NCBI RefSeq assembly: GCF_029814935.1
Contig: NZ_CP104582.1
Location: 2,356,001-2,420,000, forward strand
Source of the DNA: Pseudomonas sp. GD03919
GTDB lineage: Bacteria > Pseudomonadota > Gammaproteobacteria > Pseudomonadales > Pseudomonadaceae
DNA length: 64,000 bases
Direction of reading: 5' to 3'
Under the pieces are notes generated by a model. That model searched no databases, was not told the origin of the DNA, and worked only from the letters and a program-made list of their open reading frames with translations. Numbering within the stretch: the first letter of the stretch is position 1; every line of letters begins with the position of its first letter. Position numbers and translations under genes: made by a program. This document shows positions 27,351-35,253 of the stretch, in pieces.

Positions 27351-27574
27351 GTTTTTCAGAATGGCCTGCCAGCGCTGCGCCGGTTGTCAGGCAGAGCGTC
27401 TTGCAAGGCGCTGCATTCAAGCCATCACCCAGGAAAATCAACGCATTACAGCCATATGATGAGCGAGCTGTAAGCCTCAGCGGCCCGGCCTACGGGCGCT
27501 GCATATGGCGCCTTATTGAGCCAATGCCGTGCATCCTCATGCAGCGTTGAGCGTTTTTGGGTCGCCATGCCCGT

Positions 27575-27889
27575 TCAAGAGGCCGGCTGTACGTGCGCCT
27601 CTTCGACGTAATCACGCAGCCAGCGCAGCACCTCTACGGCCTCCCAGCGGGCCGGGTCGAACAGTGCATATGCCAAGCCCTGATAGCCGACCACATCCAG
27701 TTGCCGGTGGTAGCCGGCACGTTGCAACAGCGCCTCGATCTCGGCGAAGCAGCTATTGAAATGCTGGCGATTGAACGGTGTACGGCTCTCGGTGACGATG
27801 CCTTCGAGCAGCAGCTCATCGACCATCTCACGCACACGCTCCAGCGGCATGCGATTGACCCGGTGTTTCAGCTGCAATACGTCCAGCAT
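27575..27889 (-). CDS. Conserved hypothetical protein
   Basis: 104 residues from the ATG at 27889 (MLDVLQLKHRVNRMPLERVR). No signal or membrane segment; soluble and mainly helical, with RWEAVEVLRWLRDYVEEA near the end. I do not recognise a family. The internal ATG is preferred because the 13 residues before it look non-conserved. It lies alone between the nitrate ABC operon and the divergent lipoprotein gene. Confidence 0.6.
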   Translation of the reverse strand: MLDVLQLKHRVNRMPLERVREMVDELLLEGIVTESRTPFNRQHFNSCFAEIEALLQRAGYHRQLDVVGYQGLAYALFDPARWEAVEVLRWLRDYVEEAHVQPAS

Positions 27890-28043
27890 GATGGTGCTCC
27901 TGTGTAATCGGTGTAGTACCTGCGTCACAGAGTAATCGAAAAATACTGTACAAATAAACAGTATTGGTTGATAGTGGCCTCACTCAGGCGACAACAACCC
28001 GTCCACCATCCCAGGGTGGACGCCTTGCAAAGGGGTATTGGCA

Positions 28044-28436
28044 ATGCAACAGATGCTGATGACGATTGTGCTATTGGCCCTGCTGAGCGGCTGCGCGCAA
28101 CCGCAGATAGAACGCCCACAGGCCAACGGCGCCTACCTGGTGATAGAAGGTGAACAGGCGTGGGCCGTGTTGGTGTCCGATGGCCAGCGTGTCGAGGAAG
28201 CCGGCGTGGTGCTCGACGTGATTCGCCTGCCCAGCCACCACTCCAACATCGCCGCCAGCTACGTGATCGAAACACCCAACTGCGGCAAGCTGCAGTGGCT
28301 GACCGAACGCCACGGCGCCGCAGAAGGGGAAACCACATTGCTGCCGGCTGCCTTCAACGAACAACTGAGCAAGCCCGGCTGCGTACTGACGCAAGGCCTT
28401 AGCCGAAGCTGGACGGCGCTGGACTACTCGGGCTGA
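28044..28436 (+). CDS. Small lipoprotein
   Basis: 130 residues with a lipoprotein signal: MQQMLMTIVLLALLSGCAQ, where LLSG-C is the lipobox and the Cys is residue 17. The mature part has two further Cys (ETPNCGK and PGCVL) that could pair in the periplasm. No domain is recognised. The ATG at 28044 follows GGGGTATTGGC. A terminator hairpin follows the stop by about 50 bp. Confidence 0.65.
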   Translation: MQQMLMTIVLLALLSGCAQPQIERPQANGAYLVIEGEQAWAVLVSDGQRVEEAGVVLDVIRLPSHHSNIAASYVIETPNCGKLQWLTERHGAAEGETTLLPAAFNEQLSKPGCVLTQGLSRSWTALDYSG

Positions 28437-28482
28437 TCCGCAGGGCGCACGATGCGCACCACCATCAGACGCTGCACAAACA

Positions 28483-28515
28483 AAAGCGCCGCGACCTCAA
28501 AGGAAGCGGCGCTTT
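28483..28515. terminator. Terminator hairpin after the lipoprotein gene
   Basis: AAAGCGCCGC pairs with GCGGCGCTTT around a 13-base loop. It lies between convergent genes and could act on both strands. Confidence 0.75.
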
Positions 28516-28628
28516 CATAGGTGCGCTGTTTCGCGGGCTTGCAGATGCCCTGAAAGGCTAATCATCACCAAGCTGCAGTGCAGGCACGGATGCCTGCCTG
28601 CTCGGGTTTCGGCGTTTCAAGTGTTGCG

Positions 28629-29318
28629 TTAGACCAGGTGCTGCTTGTCCAGCGCAATGGCCGCATCGAGGGTTTCCAGCAGCGCCTTGCGTACCTTCAG
28701 CTTGGTGTTCTTGTGCGCGGTCATGTTGATCTTCTTCATTTGCTGCGCCACGGCCTGGGCGGTGGCCAGCAGTTGCTCGGCCGGCACCACCTTGTCCAGG
28801 AAGCCTGCTTCTACTGCGCCCGCCGGGTCGAACATCTCGCCATTGATCACCGAGCGATGAAACGCTGACTTGCGCAGGCGATCACGGGCCAGTTCGATAC
28901 CGACATGGTGCATGGTCATGCCGATTTGCACCTCGTTCAGACCGATACTGAACGGTCCTTCGACACCGATACGGTAGTCGGCCGACAACAGGATGAACGC
29001 ACCCTTGGCCACGGCATGACCCGGGCAGGCGACGATGATCGGGTAGGGGTGGGCGAGCATGCGTCGCGCCAACGTGGAGCCAGCAGCCACCAGGTTGATT
29101 GCATTCTGCGGGCCCGAGGTCATCACCTTCAGGTCATAGCCGCCGGAAAGAATCCCCGGCTGGCCGGTGATGATGACGATGGCGCGATCCTGCTCCGCGC
29201 GGTCGAGAGCGGCATTGAACGCTGCGATCACGTCGGGCGAAATGGCATTGACCTTGCCATTGCTCAGGCTGAGAGTGGCGATGCCGTCTTCGAGTTGATA
29301 GCTGATCAGGTCGCTCAT
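28629..29318 (-). CDS. Crotonase/enoyl-CoA hydratase family protein
   Basis: 229 residues of the crotonase fold. Typical elements are IATLSLSNGKVNAISPDVI at the N-terminus, the oxyanion-hole segment ILSGGYDLKVM and the second oxyanion segment CPGHAVAKGAFILLSADYRIG. The usual catalytic glutamates are not clearly in place (GLNEVQIGM carries one), so hydratase or isomerase activity is uncertain. The length is on the short side of the family. It stands alone. Confidence 0.85.
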   Translation of the reverse strand: MSDLISYQLEDGIATLSLSNGKVNAISPDVIAAFNAALDRAEQDRAIVIITGQPGILSGGYDLKVMTSGPQNAINLVAAGSTLARRMLAHPYPIIVACPGHAVAKGAFILLSADYRIGVEGPFSIGLNEVQIGMTMHHVGIELARDRLRKSAFHRSVINGEMFDPAGAVEAGFLDKVVPAEQLLATAQAVAQQMKKINMTAHKNTKLKVRKALLETLDAAIALDKQHLV

Positions 29319-29505
29319 GGCGGTTTTCCTTGTTAGAGCCTTGGGGGCGAATGTGGGCAGAAGGTACTCAGCCGAAGCGCTCTGGTAAAGCGCCGCGACT
29401 GACTGGCTGGTCAGTGTTTTTGGCTATCGCGGCGATGCCGGATGGCAATTGGTCGAACGCAAAGCCAGGCCCTTAAGGTGAGCAGCGAACCGAAGGAGCT
29501 GCCCC

Positions 29506-29724
29506 ATGAACACCCTCTACTCCATCCTTTATATGTTTGCCGTGATCGGCCTGCTGCTGGCATCGGTCGTGCTCAGCGAAACCTTTCACCTGCGCAGCCC
29601 ATCCGGCGTGCTGCTGCTATTCGGCTTGGGCCTGTTCATGTCCCTGGGTTTTCTGCTGTTCGGCCACATTCGCTTCGACGAGCAGCCCTGCGAGAAGCAC
29701 GACGAAAACCCGCTTCGCTCTTAA
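29506..29724 (+). CDS. Small membrane protein with two predicted helices
   Basis: 72 residues. Two hydrophobic helices (about residues 4-24 and 33-53) are separated by a short polar loop, and the charged tail is [22 protein letters not shown] stands at the right distance before the ATG. No family is recognised. Confidence 0.6.
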   Translation: MNTLYSILYMFAVIGLLLASVVLSETFHLRSPSGVLLLFGLGLFMSLGFLLFGHIRFDEQPCEKHDENPLRS

Positions 29725-29748
29725 GCGCATGAATCCTTTAAAAAAAAT

Positions 29749-29777
29749 TTGCCATCGGGAAAACATTCGACTACATT
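29749..29777 (+). promoter_or_regulatory. Sigma-70 promoter of tRNA-Ser
   Basis: TTGCCA and TACATT are separated by exactly 17 bases, preceded by an A/T-rich tract. The predicted start is about 35 bases before the tRNA. Confidence 0.75.
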
Positions 29778-29817
29778 AGCGCGCCTCGACGGGGTAAACG
29801 CCAAAACGTCGAGATCC

Positions 29818-29907
29818 GGTGAAGTGTCCGAGTGGTTGAAGGAGCACGCCTGGAAAGTGTGTATACGGGAAACCGTATCAAGAGTTCGAATCTCTTCTTC
29901 ACCGCCA
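29818..29907 (+). tRNA. tRNA-Ser(GGA)
   Basis: A complete cloverleaf with encoded CCA: acceptor GGTGAAG/CTTCACC with discriminator G, anticodon stem-loop CACGC-CTGGAAA-GTGTG giving anticodon GGA, a long class II variable arm (ATACGGGAAACCGTAT), and T arm AAGAG-TTCGAAT-CTCTT. It reads UCC and UCU. Its 3' end is the integration site of a decayed island. Confidence 0.97.
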
Positions 29908-29912
29908 CTTTC
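29884..29912 (+). other. Left attachment site (tRNA-Ser 3' end)
   Basis: 29 bases from the T loop to just past the CCA recur with two mismatches at 32839-32867. An integrase pseudogene starts about 90 bp downstream, which supports an att role. Confidence 0.7.
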
Positions 29913-29915
29913 AAT

Positions 29916-29950
29916 AAGCCCTTGATTTTCCTAGAGAATCAGGGGCTTTT
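29916..29950 (+). terminator. Terminator after tRNA-Ser
   Basis: AAGCCCTTGATT pairs with AATCAGGGGCTT around TTCCTAGAG (one G-T/mismatch position) and ends in TTTT. A similar, diverged hairpin (about 32877-32912) follows the right att copy. Confidence 0.8.
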
Positions 29951-30000
29951 GTTTCAGCTAGACGCCTTTCTGATCCCATAGGTACAGAAGGGTGGTACAG

Positions 30001-30485
30001 ATGCACGTCATGACCAAGCCGTGGAAGCATCCTCGTTCGGGGATTTTTTACCTCCGCCGTGAAGTCCCTGAAGACATCCGTCTGATCATCGGCAAGCGCG
30101 AATGGAAGGTCTCACTCAGAACCCGAGACTTCGCCACTGCCCGTCCTCGTTTCGCATCGGAGCTGATCCGTTGTGAGGACATTTTCTTCGCAGCCAGAGA
30201 GCAACTCGCTGGCCGCCCCCGAGTTCTAGCCTCTGATGCCCCCAAGCTCGCCGATAGGTGGGCGCAAGCTGTGCTTGAGTCATAGGAGAGCAAGCCGGAG
30301 GATCTCACCGACTTTCTGATCCAACCTCTTGATGGCGATGACGCCACCAATGTCCAGCTTGCCTGTGATGTTGTCGATAGCAGCAGCTACATGGCTCGCC
30401 AGAACGCTGTAGAAGGGTTCATGAAGTCGGTGCTGGCTGAGCACCATTTGCCTGTTCCTGATGCCTCTGAGCCCGCCTACAGGTG
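30001..30485 (+). pseudogene. Tyrosine-type integrase, N-terminal remnant
   Basis: The first 94 codons read as the N-terminal domain of tRNA-targeting phage/island integrases (KPWKHPRSGIFYLRREVPED, KREWKVSLRTRD). An in-frame TAG at 30283-30285 interrupts it. The same frame then continues with related sequence (ESKPEDLTDFLIQPLDGDD) until a mobile-element remnant near 30485. The catalytic C-terminal domain is missing, so the island can no longer move by itself. Confidence 0.8.
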
Positions 30486-30570
30486 CGGATTCCACGCCAT
30501 TCGGACACTCAGCCCACGCTGATCCGGACACCTGTTCCACGATCATTCGGACAGGCAGTCGGAGCGCAGC
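30485..30570. mobile_element. Remnant of an insertion-sequence end with short direct repeats
   Basis: The motif TTCCACG-N2/3-CATTCGGACA occurs twice, with a related CGGACA repeat between. Arrays like this mark the ends of some Pseudomonas IS21-family elements. No transposase remains here. Confidence 0.4.
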
Positions 30571-30592
30571 GACGCAGGGGTTGCATTGTTAG

Positions 30593-30809
30593 GGCCTGTT
30601 GCCTTTTTACATGGGCAACCATAGGAAGGCGTAGCTTCATCGTTTGCGCTGGCAGCACCTGCGCTGTGCTGGTGAGCCTTGGCATAGCTGCCATCAATGA
30701 ACACCCACTCCATGTCGGGCTCCTCCACCAGCATCTTGAAGACCTTGAACCATTTGCCGGCAGCAGACCATGCGTTGAAGCGTTTGTAGACCTTATTCCA
30801 GTTACCAAA
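30593..30809 (-). mobile_element. IS5-family element remnant with an internal deletion
   Basis: On the minus strand this matches the intact copy at 46972-47824 over the segment [20 protein letters not shown] to AASANDEA. It then jumps directly to the element's right end (CCTTCCTATGGTTGCCCATG) and terminal repeat, so roughly 390 bp are deleted. The 5' part ends abruptly at an IS66 remnant. Confidence 0.85.
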
Positions 30810-30816
30810 CGCCTTG

Positions 30817-31377
30817 GGGGCTGGCCAGGCTCTTCTCGATCAGTTGGGCCGGCTTGTCGGCAGTGATCGGCGCCGCTTCGCAGGCCTTGCAGGCGTAGGT
30901 CTTGCGGATATGACGGATGACCCGCACCTGCATCGGGATGATCTCCAGCTGCTCGCTGGTCTCCTCGCCGATGACCTGTTTGCAGGCGCCACAGGCGCAA
31001 GTCAGCTCGTGCTCGGGCAGGTCGTGGATGACCTCGACACGCGGCAGGTTGGCCGGCAACGGCTTGCGCTTGCCACGGCGCTTGACCGGCGCAACGATTT
31101 CTTCGGCTTCGGCTTCGGCTTCGGCTTCGGCTTCGCTTGGCGCAGCGGCCGCTTCGATCAGCTCTTCGACCTCGTTGAACATGGCCAACTGTGGCGAGTC
31201 GGCGTCTTCAGGGCTGCGCTCGGACTTGGGCGAGAACAGCTTGTGCCGCAGCAGGGCGACCTGTTCCTGAAGTTGTTCTATGCGAGCATCTTTCGCAGCC
31301 GCCTGTTCACTGGCCAGCAGCAGTAAATGCTTGAGCAGGATTGGGTCGTCAGGAAGGGGGGCGGGCACGGCGATCAT
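30817..31377 (-). pseudogene. IS66-family transposase TnpC, N-terminal remnant
   Basis: About 187 codons from the TnpC start (MIAVPAPLPDDP) correspond to residues 1-188 of the full transposase at 59315-60874. The zinc-binding segment [18 protein letters not shown] is included. It stops at IEKSLASP, where the IS5 remnant begins. A TTCGGC hexanucleotide repeat (about 31102-31138) encodes an EAEAEA run not present in the intact copy. The catalytic domain is lost. Confidence 0.85.
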
Positions 31378-31396
31378 GGCCGTGGATTATACCGGC

Positions 31397-31756
31397 TCAG
31401 GTCACGAAACGCGGCGTCAGTATCTGGTGCGGACGGTTGCGCCACAGGTCGATGCCGTCGAGCAGCCAGTTCAACTCATCGACCGTCAGCTCGATGGCCT
31501 CGTCGCCGGCATCGGGCTTGGTCTTGAAGCGTTCGGCTTCCAAACGCTTGAGCCACAGGCAGAAGCCATTGCGCTCCCAGTAGAGGATCTTGACCTGACT
31601 GCGGGTGCGGTTGAGGAACACGAACAGCACGGGGTTGAACACTTCCACCTTGATGTCCAGCTCGACCAGAGCGGCCAGGCCGTTGATGGATTTGCGGAAA
31701 TCGACGGGCTTTGGGTAGAGATAGACCTTCTGCACCTTGGCGTCGGGACGCATCAT
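31397..31756 (-). CDS. tnpB: IS66-family accessory protein TnpB
   Basis: 119 residues starting MMRPDAKVQKVYLYPKPVDFR, closely similar along its whole length to the TnpB at 58937-59296. The frame is intact although its partner TnpC is truncated, so it is not expected to support transposition. Confidence 0.88.
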   Translation of the reverse strand: MMRPDAKVQKVYLYPKPVDFRKSINGLAALVELDIKVEVFNPVLFVFLNRTRSQVKILYWERNGFCLWLKRLEAERFKTKPDAGDEAIELTVDELNWLLDGIDLWRNRPHQILTPRFVT

Positions 31757-31820
31757 GACGGAGCTCCACGGGAAAAAATGGGGAGCCCAGCATCCGGGAA
31801 CGGACAGGTCAGTTGAAGGT

Positions 31821-31840
31821 GGGGTTTATGGAGCGGTTAC
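31821..31840 (-). repeat. IS66 terminal inverted repeat of the remnant
   Basis: GTAACCGCTCCATAAACCCC on the minus strand matches the ends of the intact IS66 element at 58856 and 60917. The other end of this copy is lost. Confidence 0.8.
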
Positions 31841-31977
31841 GGAGCAGGTGACTGCCTGGAGTGCCGTACACGTTCGCGCAGGCTAGCGAAATATCGCTGG
31901 TTAGCAGGCTTTGCTGGCTTGGATTCGGCACCAGCCAGCAACTCATTGCGTAGTTGCTGGCGTTTGTCGTTTGGCAT
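31837..31977 (-). pseudogene. Small hypothetical ORF truncated by the IS66 end
   Basis: 46 codons starting MPNDKRQQLRNELLAGAE, with GGGAG before the ATG. The frame runs into the IS66 terminal repeat at 31840 and stops there by chance, so the original gene was longer. No family is recognised. It is divergent from mqsR. Confidence 0.45.
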
Positions 31978-31998
31978 GGAGGCTCCCTTGAAGAGATT

Positions 31999-32011
31999 AA
32001 CCTAAAAGGTT
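31999..32011 (+). promoter_or_regulatory. MqsA-type operator upstream of mqsRA
   Basis: AACCT-AAA-AGGTT is the palindrome bound by MqsA-type antitoxins. It ends 12 bases before the mqsR ATG, a position expected for autorepression. Confidence 0.8.
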
Positions 32012-32023
32012 ATTTTGTGTGGC

Positions 32024-32320
32024 ATGGAAAAGCGCAAACCCCATTTCAAGCTTGAGCTGGTGAAGCAGGCCATAACCGAGCAGCGTTATCGCTTCACCCG
32101 CGTAGCTTTGGAAGGGGGCGCCGAGCTGGGTATGGAGATGGCTGACATGCTGGCCGTTATCAGTGCCCTGAGCAGCCGCGACTTTTTCAAGAGCATTACA
32201 ACCTATGCGGATCATACTACCTGGCAGGACGTTTACCGACCCGATAACGAGTTCGGGCAGGTCTACTTGAAGTTCACGCTGGTGGCTGATCTGCTGATCG
32301 TTTCCTTCAAGGAGAAGTGA
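32024..32320 (+). CDS. mqsR: Type II toxin MqsR (mRNA interferase)
   Basis: 98 residues starting MEKRKPHFKLELVKQ. The C-terminal half SRDFFKSITTYADHTTWQDV...GQVYLKFTL..LLIVSFKEK closely follows E. coli MqsR, a RelE-fold endoribonuclease cutting at GCU. Lys and Tyr residues of the active region are kept. The ATG at 32024 is chosen by family match. The antitoxin gene begins two bases after the stop, the toxin-first order typical of this pair. Confidence 0.94.
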   Translation: MEKRKPHFKLELVKQAITEQRYRFTRVALEGGAELGMEMADMLAVISALSSRDFFKSITTYADHTTWQDVYRPDNEFGQVYLKFTLVADLLIVSFKEK

Positions 32321-32322
32321 CC

Positions 32323-32724
32323 ATGAAATGTCCAGTATGCGGCGGGGCGGAACTGGTTCACGACACCCGTGATATGCCCTTCACCTACAAGGGCCAGACC
32401 ACCCAAATTACTGCAGTAACGGCTGACTGGTGCGATGCCTGTGGCGAGTCCCTGACTGGGCCGGCTGAGAGTGAGCACGTTATGCGTGCCATGAACGAGT
32501 TTCGCCAGCAGGTGAACGCGCAGGACGGTAATCAGGAGCTGATTCGCAGTGTGCGTAAGCAGTTGCGGTTGAGCCAGCGCGAGGCCGCCGAGCTATTCGG
32601 TGGTGGCCCGAATGCGTTTTCTCGCTACGAGCGAGGCAGCACAGAAGCACCGCAACCGCTGGTGCAGTTGTTCAAGATCCTGGGCCGACACCCGGAGTTG
32701 ATTAACGAGCTGCGTGCAGGTTGA
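32323..32724 (+). CDS. mqsA: Type II antitoxin MqsA
   Basis: 133 residues. The N-terminal zinc domain has MKCPVCGG and WCDACGES (four Cys ligands). The C-terminal Xre-type helix-turn-helix is LRLSQREAAELFGGGPNAFSRYE. It neutralises MqsR and represses the operon through the AACCT-N3-AGGTT operator. AAGGAG precedes its ATG inside the mqsR end. Intact, unlike the rest of the island. Confidence 0.94.
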   Translation: MKCPVCGGAELVHDTRDMPFTYKGQTTQITAVTADWCDACGESLTGPAESEHVMRAMNEFRQQVNAQDGNQELIRSVRKQLRLSQREAAELFGGGPNAFSRYERGSTEAPQPLVQLFKILGRHPELINELRAG

Positions 32725-33116
32725 GTGTCGAAAAAGTGTCGAAATCATAGAGCCGTATAGCGACGAATCGAGCCGGCGAGGGTAGCGGAAAGCCCGTATT
32801 GAGCGGGTTTGGCACGGATCGAGACGCTACCGAAACGGGTTCGAATATCTTCTTCATCGCCACTTTCGCAATACCTAAAGCCCTGAAAGCTAAAAAGTTT
32901 TCGGGGCTTTTTGCTTTCTGGCTTTCTGCTTTTACCCGTCTTCGGTACACCCTGTCTGCGCTTGCGCGAAGCCTCGCCCCCAACCTTTGCCGTGACCGCT
33001 CAGCCGGCGACCCATTGGCAATAACCATGTTTACTATCGAAACCACTGATTTCTGTCTGGCGACGCGGCAGCCTACAGTCAATTCCAACAGAGTTTGAGT
33101 TGGATTGGAGGTGGCT
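32725..33116. other. Gene-free segment at the island's right border
   Basis: About 390 bp between mqsA and the next gene. It contains the right att-like repeat (32839-32867) and a terminator-like hairpin (about 32877-32912). The open frames here show no family features. Confidence 0.6.
32839..32867 (+). other. Right att-like repeat (diverged tRNA-Ser 3' end)
   Basis: 27 of 29 bases match 29884-29912 (the end of tRNA-Ser). The upstream sequence does not fold as a tRNA, so this is a partial 3' copy, as expected for the far border of an integrated island. Confidence 0.7.
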
Positions 33117-33323
33117 ATGCCCCGTATCGATGTGGTGTCCCTGGTTGGTAGCGCCGTGCCGGCTGAGCTCAGAGCCGATGGTCATATGGCGTGCTGGCTG
33201 CTGATGGTCGATGGCCAGCCCAAGGCTGGGCCCTTCGCTTCGCGGGAGGCGGCGCTGGCTTGTCAGGCGGTGTGGATGCTCAGCACTGCTACCCGGCGCG
33301 AGGGTGACTCGCTGCTGGCCTGA
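33117..33323 (+). CDS. Small conserved-looking protein
   Basis: 68 residues starting MPRIDVVSLVGSAVPAELRADG. TTGGAGGTGG before the ATG is a strong ribosome site. No signal or membrane segment; the central WLLMVDGQPKAGPFASREAA resembles small single-domain hypothetical proteins but I cannot name a family. A terminator follows about 40 bp downstream. Confidence 0.5.
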   Translation: MPRIDVVSLVGSAVPAELRADGHMACWLLMVDGQPKAGPFASREAALACQAVWMLSTATRREGDSLLA

Positions 33324-33362
33324 TTATCGTTTTACCCCGCGCTCGCTCCAGCGCTTCCCTTG

Positions 33363-33385
33363 GCCCGCCTCTGGCGGGCTTTTTC
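33363..33385 (+). terminator. Intrinsic terminator before earP
   Basis: Stem GCCCGCC/GGCGGGC with loop TCT, followed by TTTTTCTT. Confidence 0.9.
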
Positions 33386-33430
33386 TTGTCTGCTGGGTAG
33401 AATGGCGATCATTTTCTAGAGGGGCGCTGT

Positions 33431-34573
33431 GTGGCCAGGTGGGACATTTTCTGCAGCGTGGTGGACAACTATGGCGATATTGGCGTGACCTGGCGGTTGG
33501 CTCGGCAGTTGGCGGCCGAGCAGGGGCATGCGGTGCGTCTGTGGGTCGATGATCTGGCGGCGTTCGTGCGTTTGTGCCCTGAAGTCAGTGTCGATGCCGA
33601 GTGCCAGCACTTGCTGGGTGTCGAGGTGCGGCGCTGGGCGGAGCCTTTCCCGGTGGTCGAGCCTGCTCAGGTGGTGATCGAGGCGTTCGCTTGTCAGTTG
33701 CCACCCGCTTATGTCGCCGCGATGGCGGCCAGCGGCACGCGCCGGCTGTGGCTTAACCTAGAATACCTCAGCGCCGAGGATTGGGTCGCGGGCTGCCATG
33801 GTCTGCCGTCGCCACAGCTGGGTGGCCTGCAGAAGTTCTTCTTTTTTCCTGGCTTCGTGGATGGCACGGGCGGCTTGCTGCGTGAGACTGATCTGTTGGC
33901 GCAGCGCCGTGCCTTTCAGGCTGATGCTCAGGCACAGCAGGCGTTTTTGCAATCGCTGGGTGTGACGAGGGAGGCCGGGGCGCGGCTGATTTCCCTGTTC
34001 GCTTATGAGAACGTGGGGCTGACGGGGTGGCTCGATTCGCTGGCGGCCGGCGCGCAACCGACTCAGCTACTGGTGCCGCAAGGCAAGATTCTCGCCGATC
34101 TGCAGGTCTGGCTCGGCGACGCGCAGCTGGCGCCGGGTGATCAGCGCCGGTGCGGCAATCTGCAGATTCATGTGCTGCCGTTTCTCGCGCAGGACGATTA
34201 CGACCGTCTGCTCTGGAGCTGCGACCTCAATGCAGTGCGCGGTGAGGATTCCTTTATCCGCGCGCAGTGGGCCGGCCGGCCGCTGCTCTGGCATATCTAC
34301 CCGCAGGAGGAAGGTGCGCACTGGGACAAGCTGGAGGCTTTCCTGGACCTCTATGGCGCCGAGTTGTCGTCGGCCGTCGCCGCTGCGCATGCCGCGTGGT
34401 GGCGCGCATGGAATGCCGGAGAGGGGATGGAACAGGCCTGGCCTGCGCTTCTGCAGGCGTGGCCGGTATTGCAGCAACATGCCGAGCGCTGGTGCGATTC
34501 GCAGGCCGCTCGGCCGGACCTTGCCACAGCGCTGGAACAGTTTTACCTAAATTGGCTATCATACGCGGCCTAG
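33431..34573 (+). CDS. earP: EF-P arginine rhamnosyltransferase EarP
   Basis: 380 residues, GT-B glycosyltransferase that transfers rhamnose from dTDP-rhamnose to Arg32 of EF-P. The N-terminus [21 protein letters not shown] contains the conserved Asp pair (here Asp12 and Asp16), one of which is catalytic. The C-terminal nucleotide-binding part has [26 protein letters not shown] in two adjoining stretches. Translation starts at GTG 33431. efp, its substrate gene, follows by 34 bp, the standard arrangement. Confidence 0.95.
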
Positions 34574-34607
34574 ATTTCTGTACCTCCCGCATATTTCGGA
34601 TATCCGC

Positions 34608-35180
34608 ATGAAAACTGCACAAGAAATGAGAGTCAACAGCGTGGCCCTGATCGATGGCCAGCCGTGGCTGATCCAGAAGGCCGAGTTCACCAAGTCCGGT
34701 CGTAACAGCGCCATCGTCAAGATGAAGCTGAAGAACCTGCTCAACGGTTCCAAGACCGAGACCGTTTACAAAGCCGACGACAAGATGGAGCCGGTGATTC
34801 TCGAGCGCAAGGAAGTGAACCTGTCCTACATCAGCGGTGAGGACTACGTGTTCATGGATCCGGAGTACAACTCCTACGAGCTGCGTGCCGAAGATCTGGA
34901 AAGCGTTCTGCCGTTCATCGAAGAAGGCATGACCGACGTCTGCGAAGCCGTGTTCTTCGAGGGCAAGGTGATCTCCGTTGACCTGCCGACCACCATCGTG
35001 CGTCAGGTTGTGTACACCGAGAACGCTGCCCGTGGCGACACTTCCGGCAAGGTGATGAAGCCTGCCAAGCTGCGCAATGGTACCGAGATCAAGGTTGCCG
35101 AGTTCGTCGACATCGACGACTGGATCGAGATCGACACCCGTGACGGTTCCTACAAGGGCCGCACCCAGGCTCCGGCCTGA
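34608..35180 (+). CDS. efp: Elongation factor P (rhamnosylated type)
   Basis: 190 residues with the three EF-P domains. The modified loop is KSGRNS with Arg32 at the tip, the arginine type modified by EarP, not the lysine type. EF-P relieves ribosome stalling at polyproline stretches. It lies directly downstream of earP and is followed by a strong terminator. Confidence 0.97.
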
Positions 35181-35197
35181 GCTTGAACGCTACGAAG

Positions 35198-35224
35198 AAC
35201 CCGGCCTAGGCGCCGGGTTTTTTG
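35198..35224 (+). terminator. Intrinsic terminator of efp
   Basis: AACCCGGC pairs with GCCGGGTT around CTAGGC and is followed by a T run. Confidence 0.88.
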
Positions 35225-35253
35225 TGCCTGAGTTTCAGGGTGTGCTCCCACGC

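Noticed and set aside
28629..29318. Naming the crotonase as a specific beta-oxidation gene such as fadB or paaG
   Set aside because: No pathway neighbours and unclear catalytic glutamates; only the family can be supported.
31102..31138. TTCGGC hexanucleotide repeat as a phase-variation switch
   Set aside because: The unit is a multiple of three and lies in a dead TnpC fragment, so changes in copy number would not switch anything.
32839..32867. A possible second tRNA-Ser gene
   Set aside because: Only the 3' end of the tRNA is present; upstream bases form no acceptor, D or anticodon arms. It fits an att repeat better.
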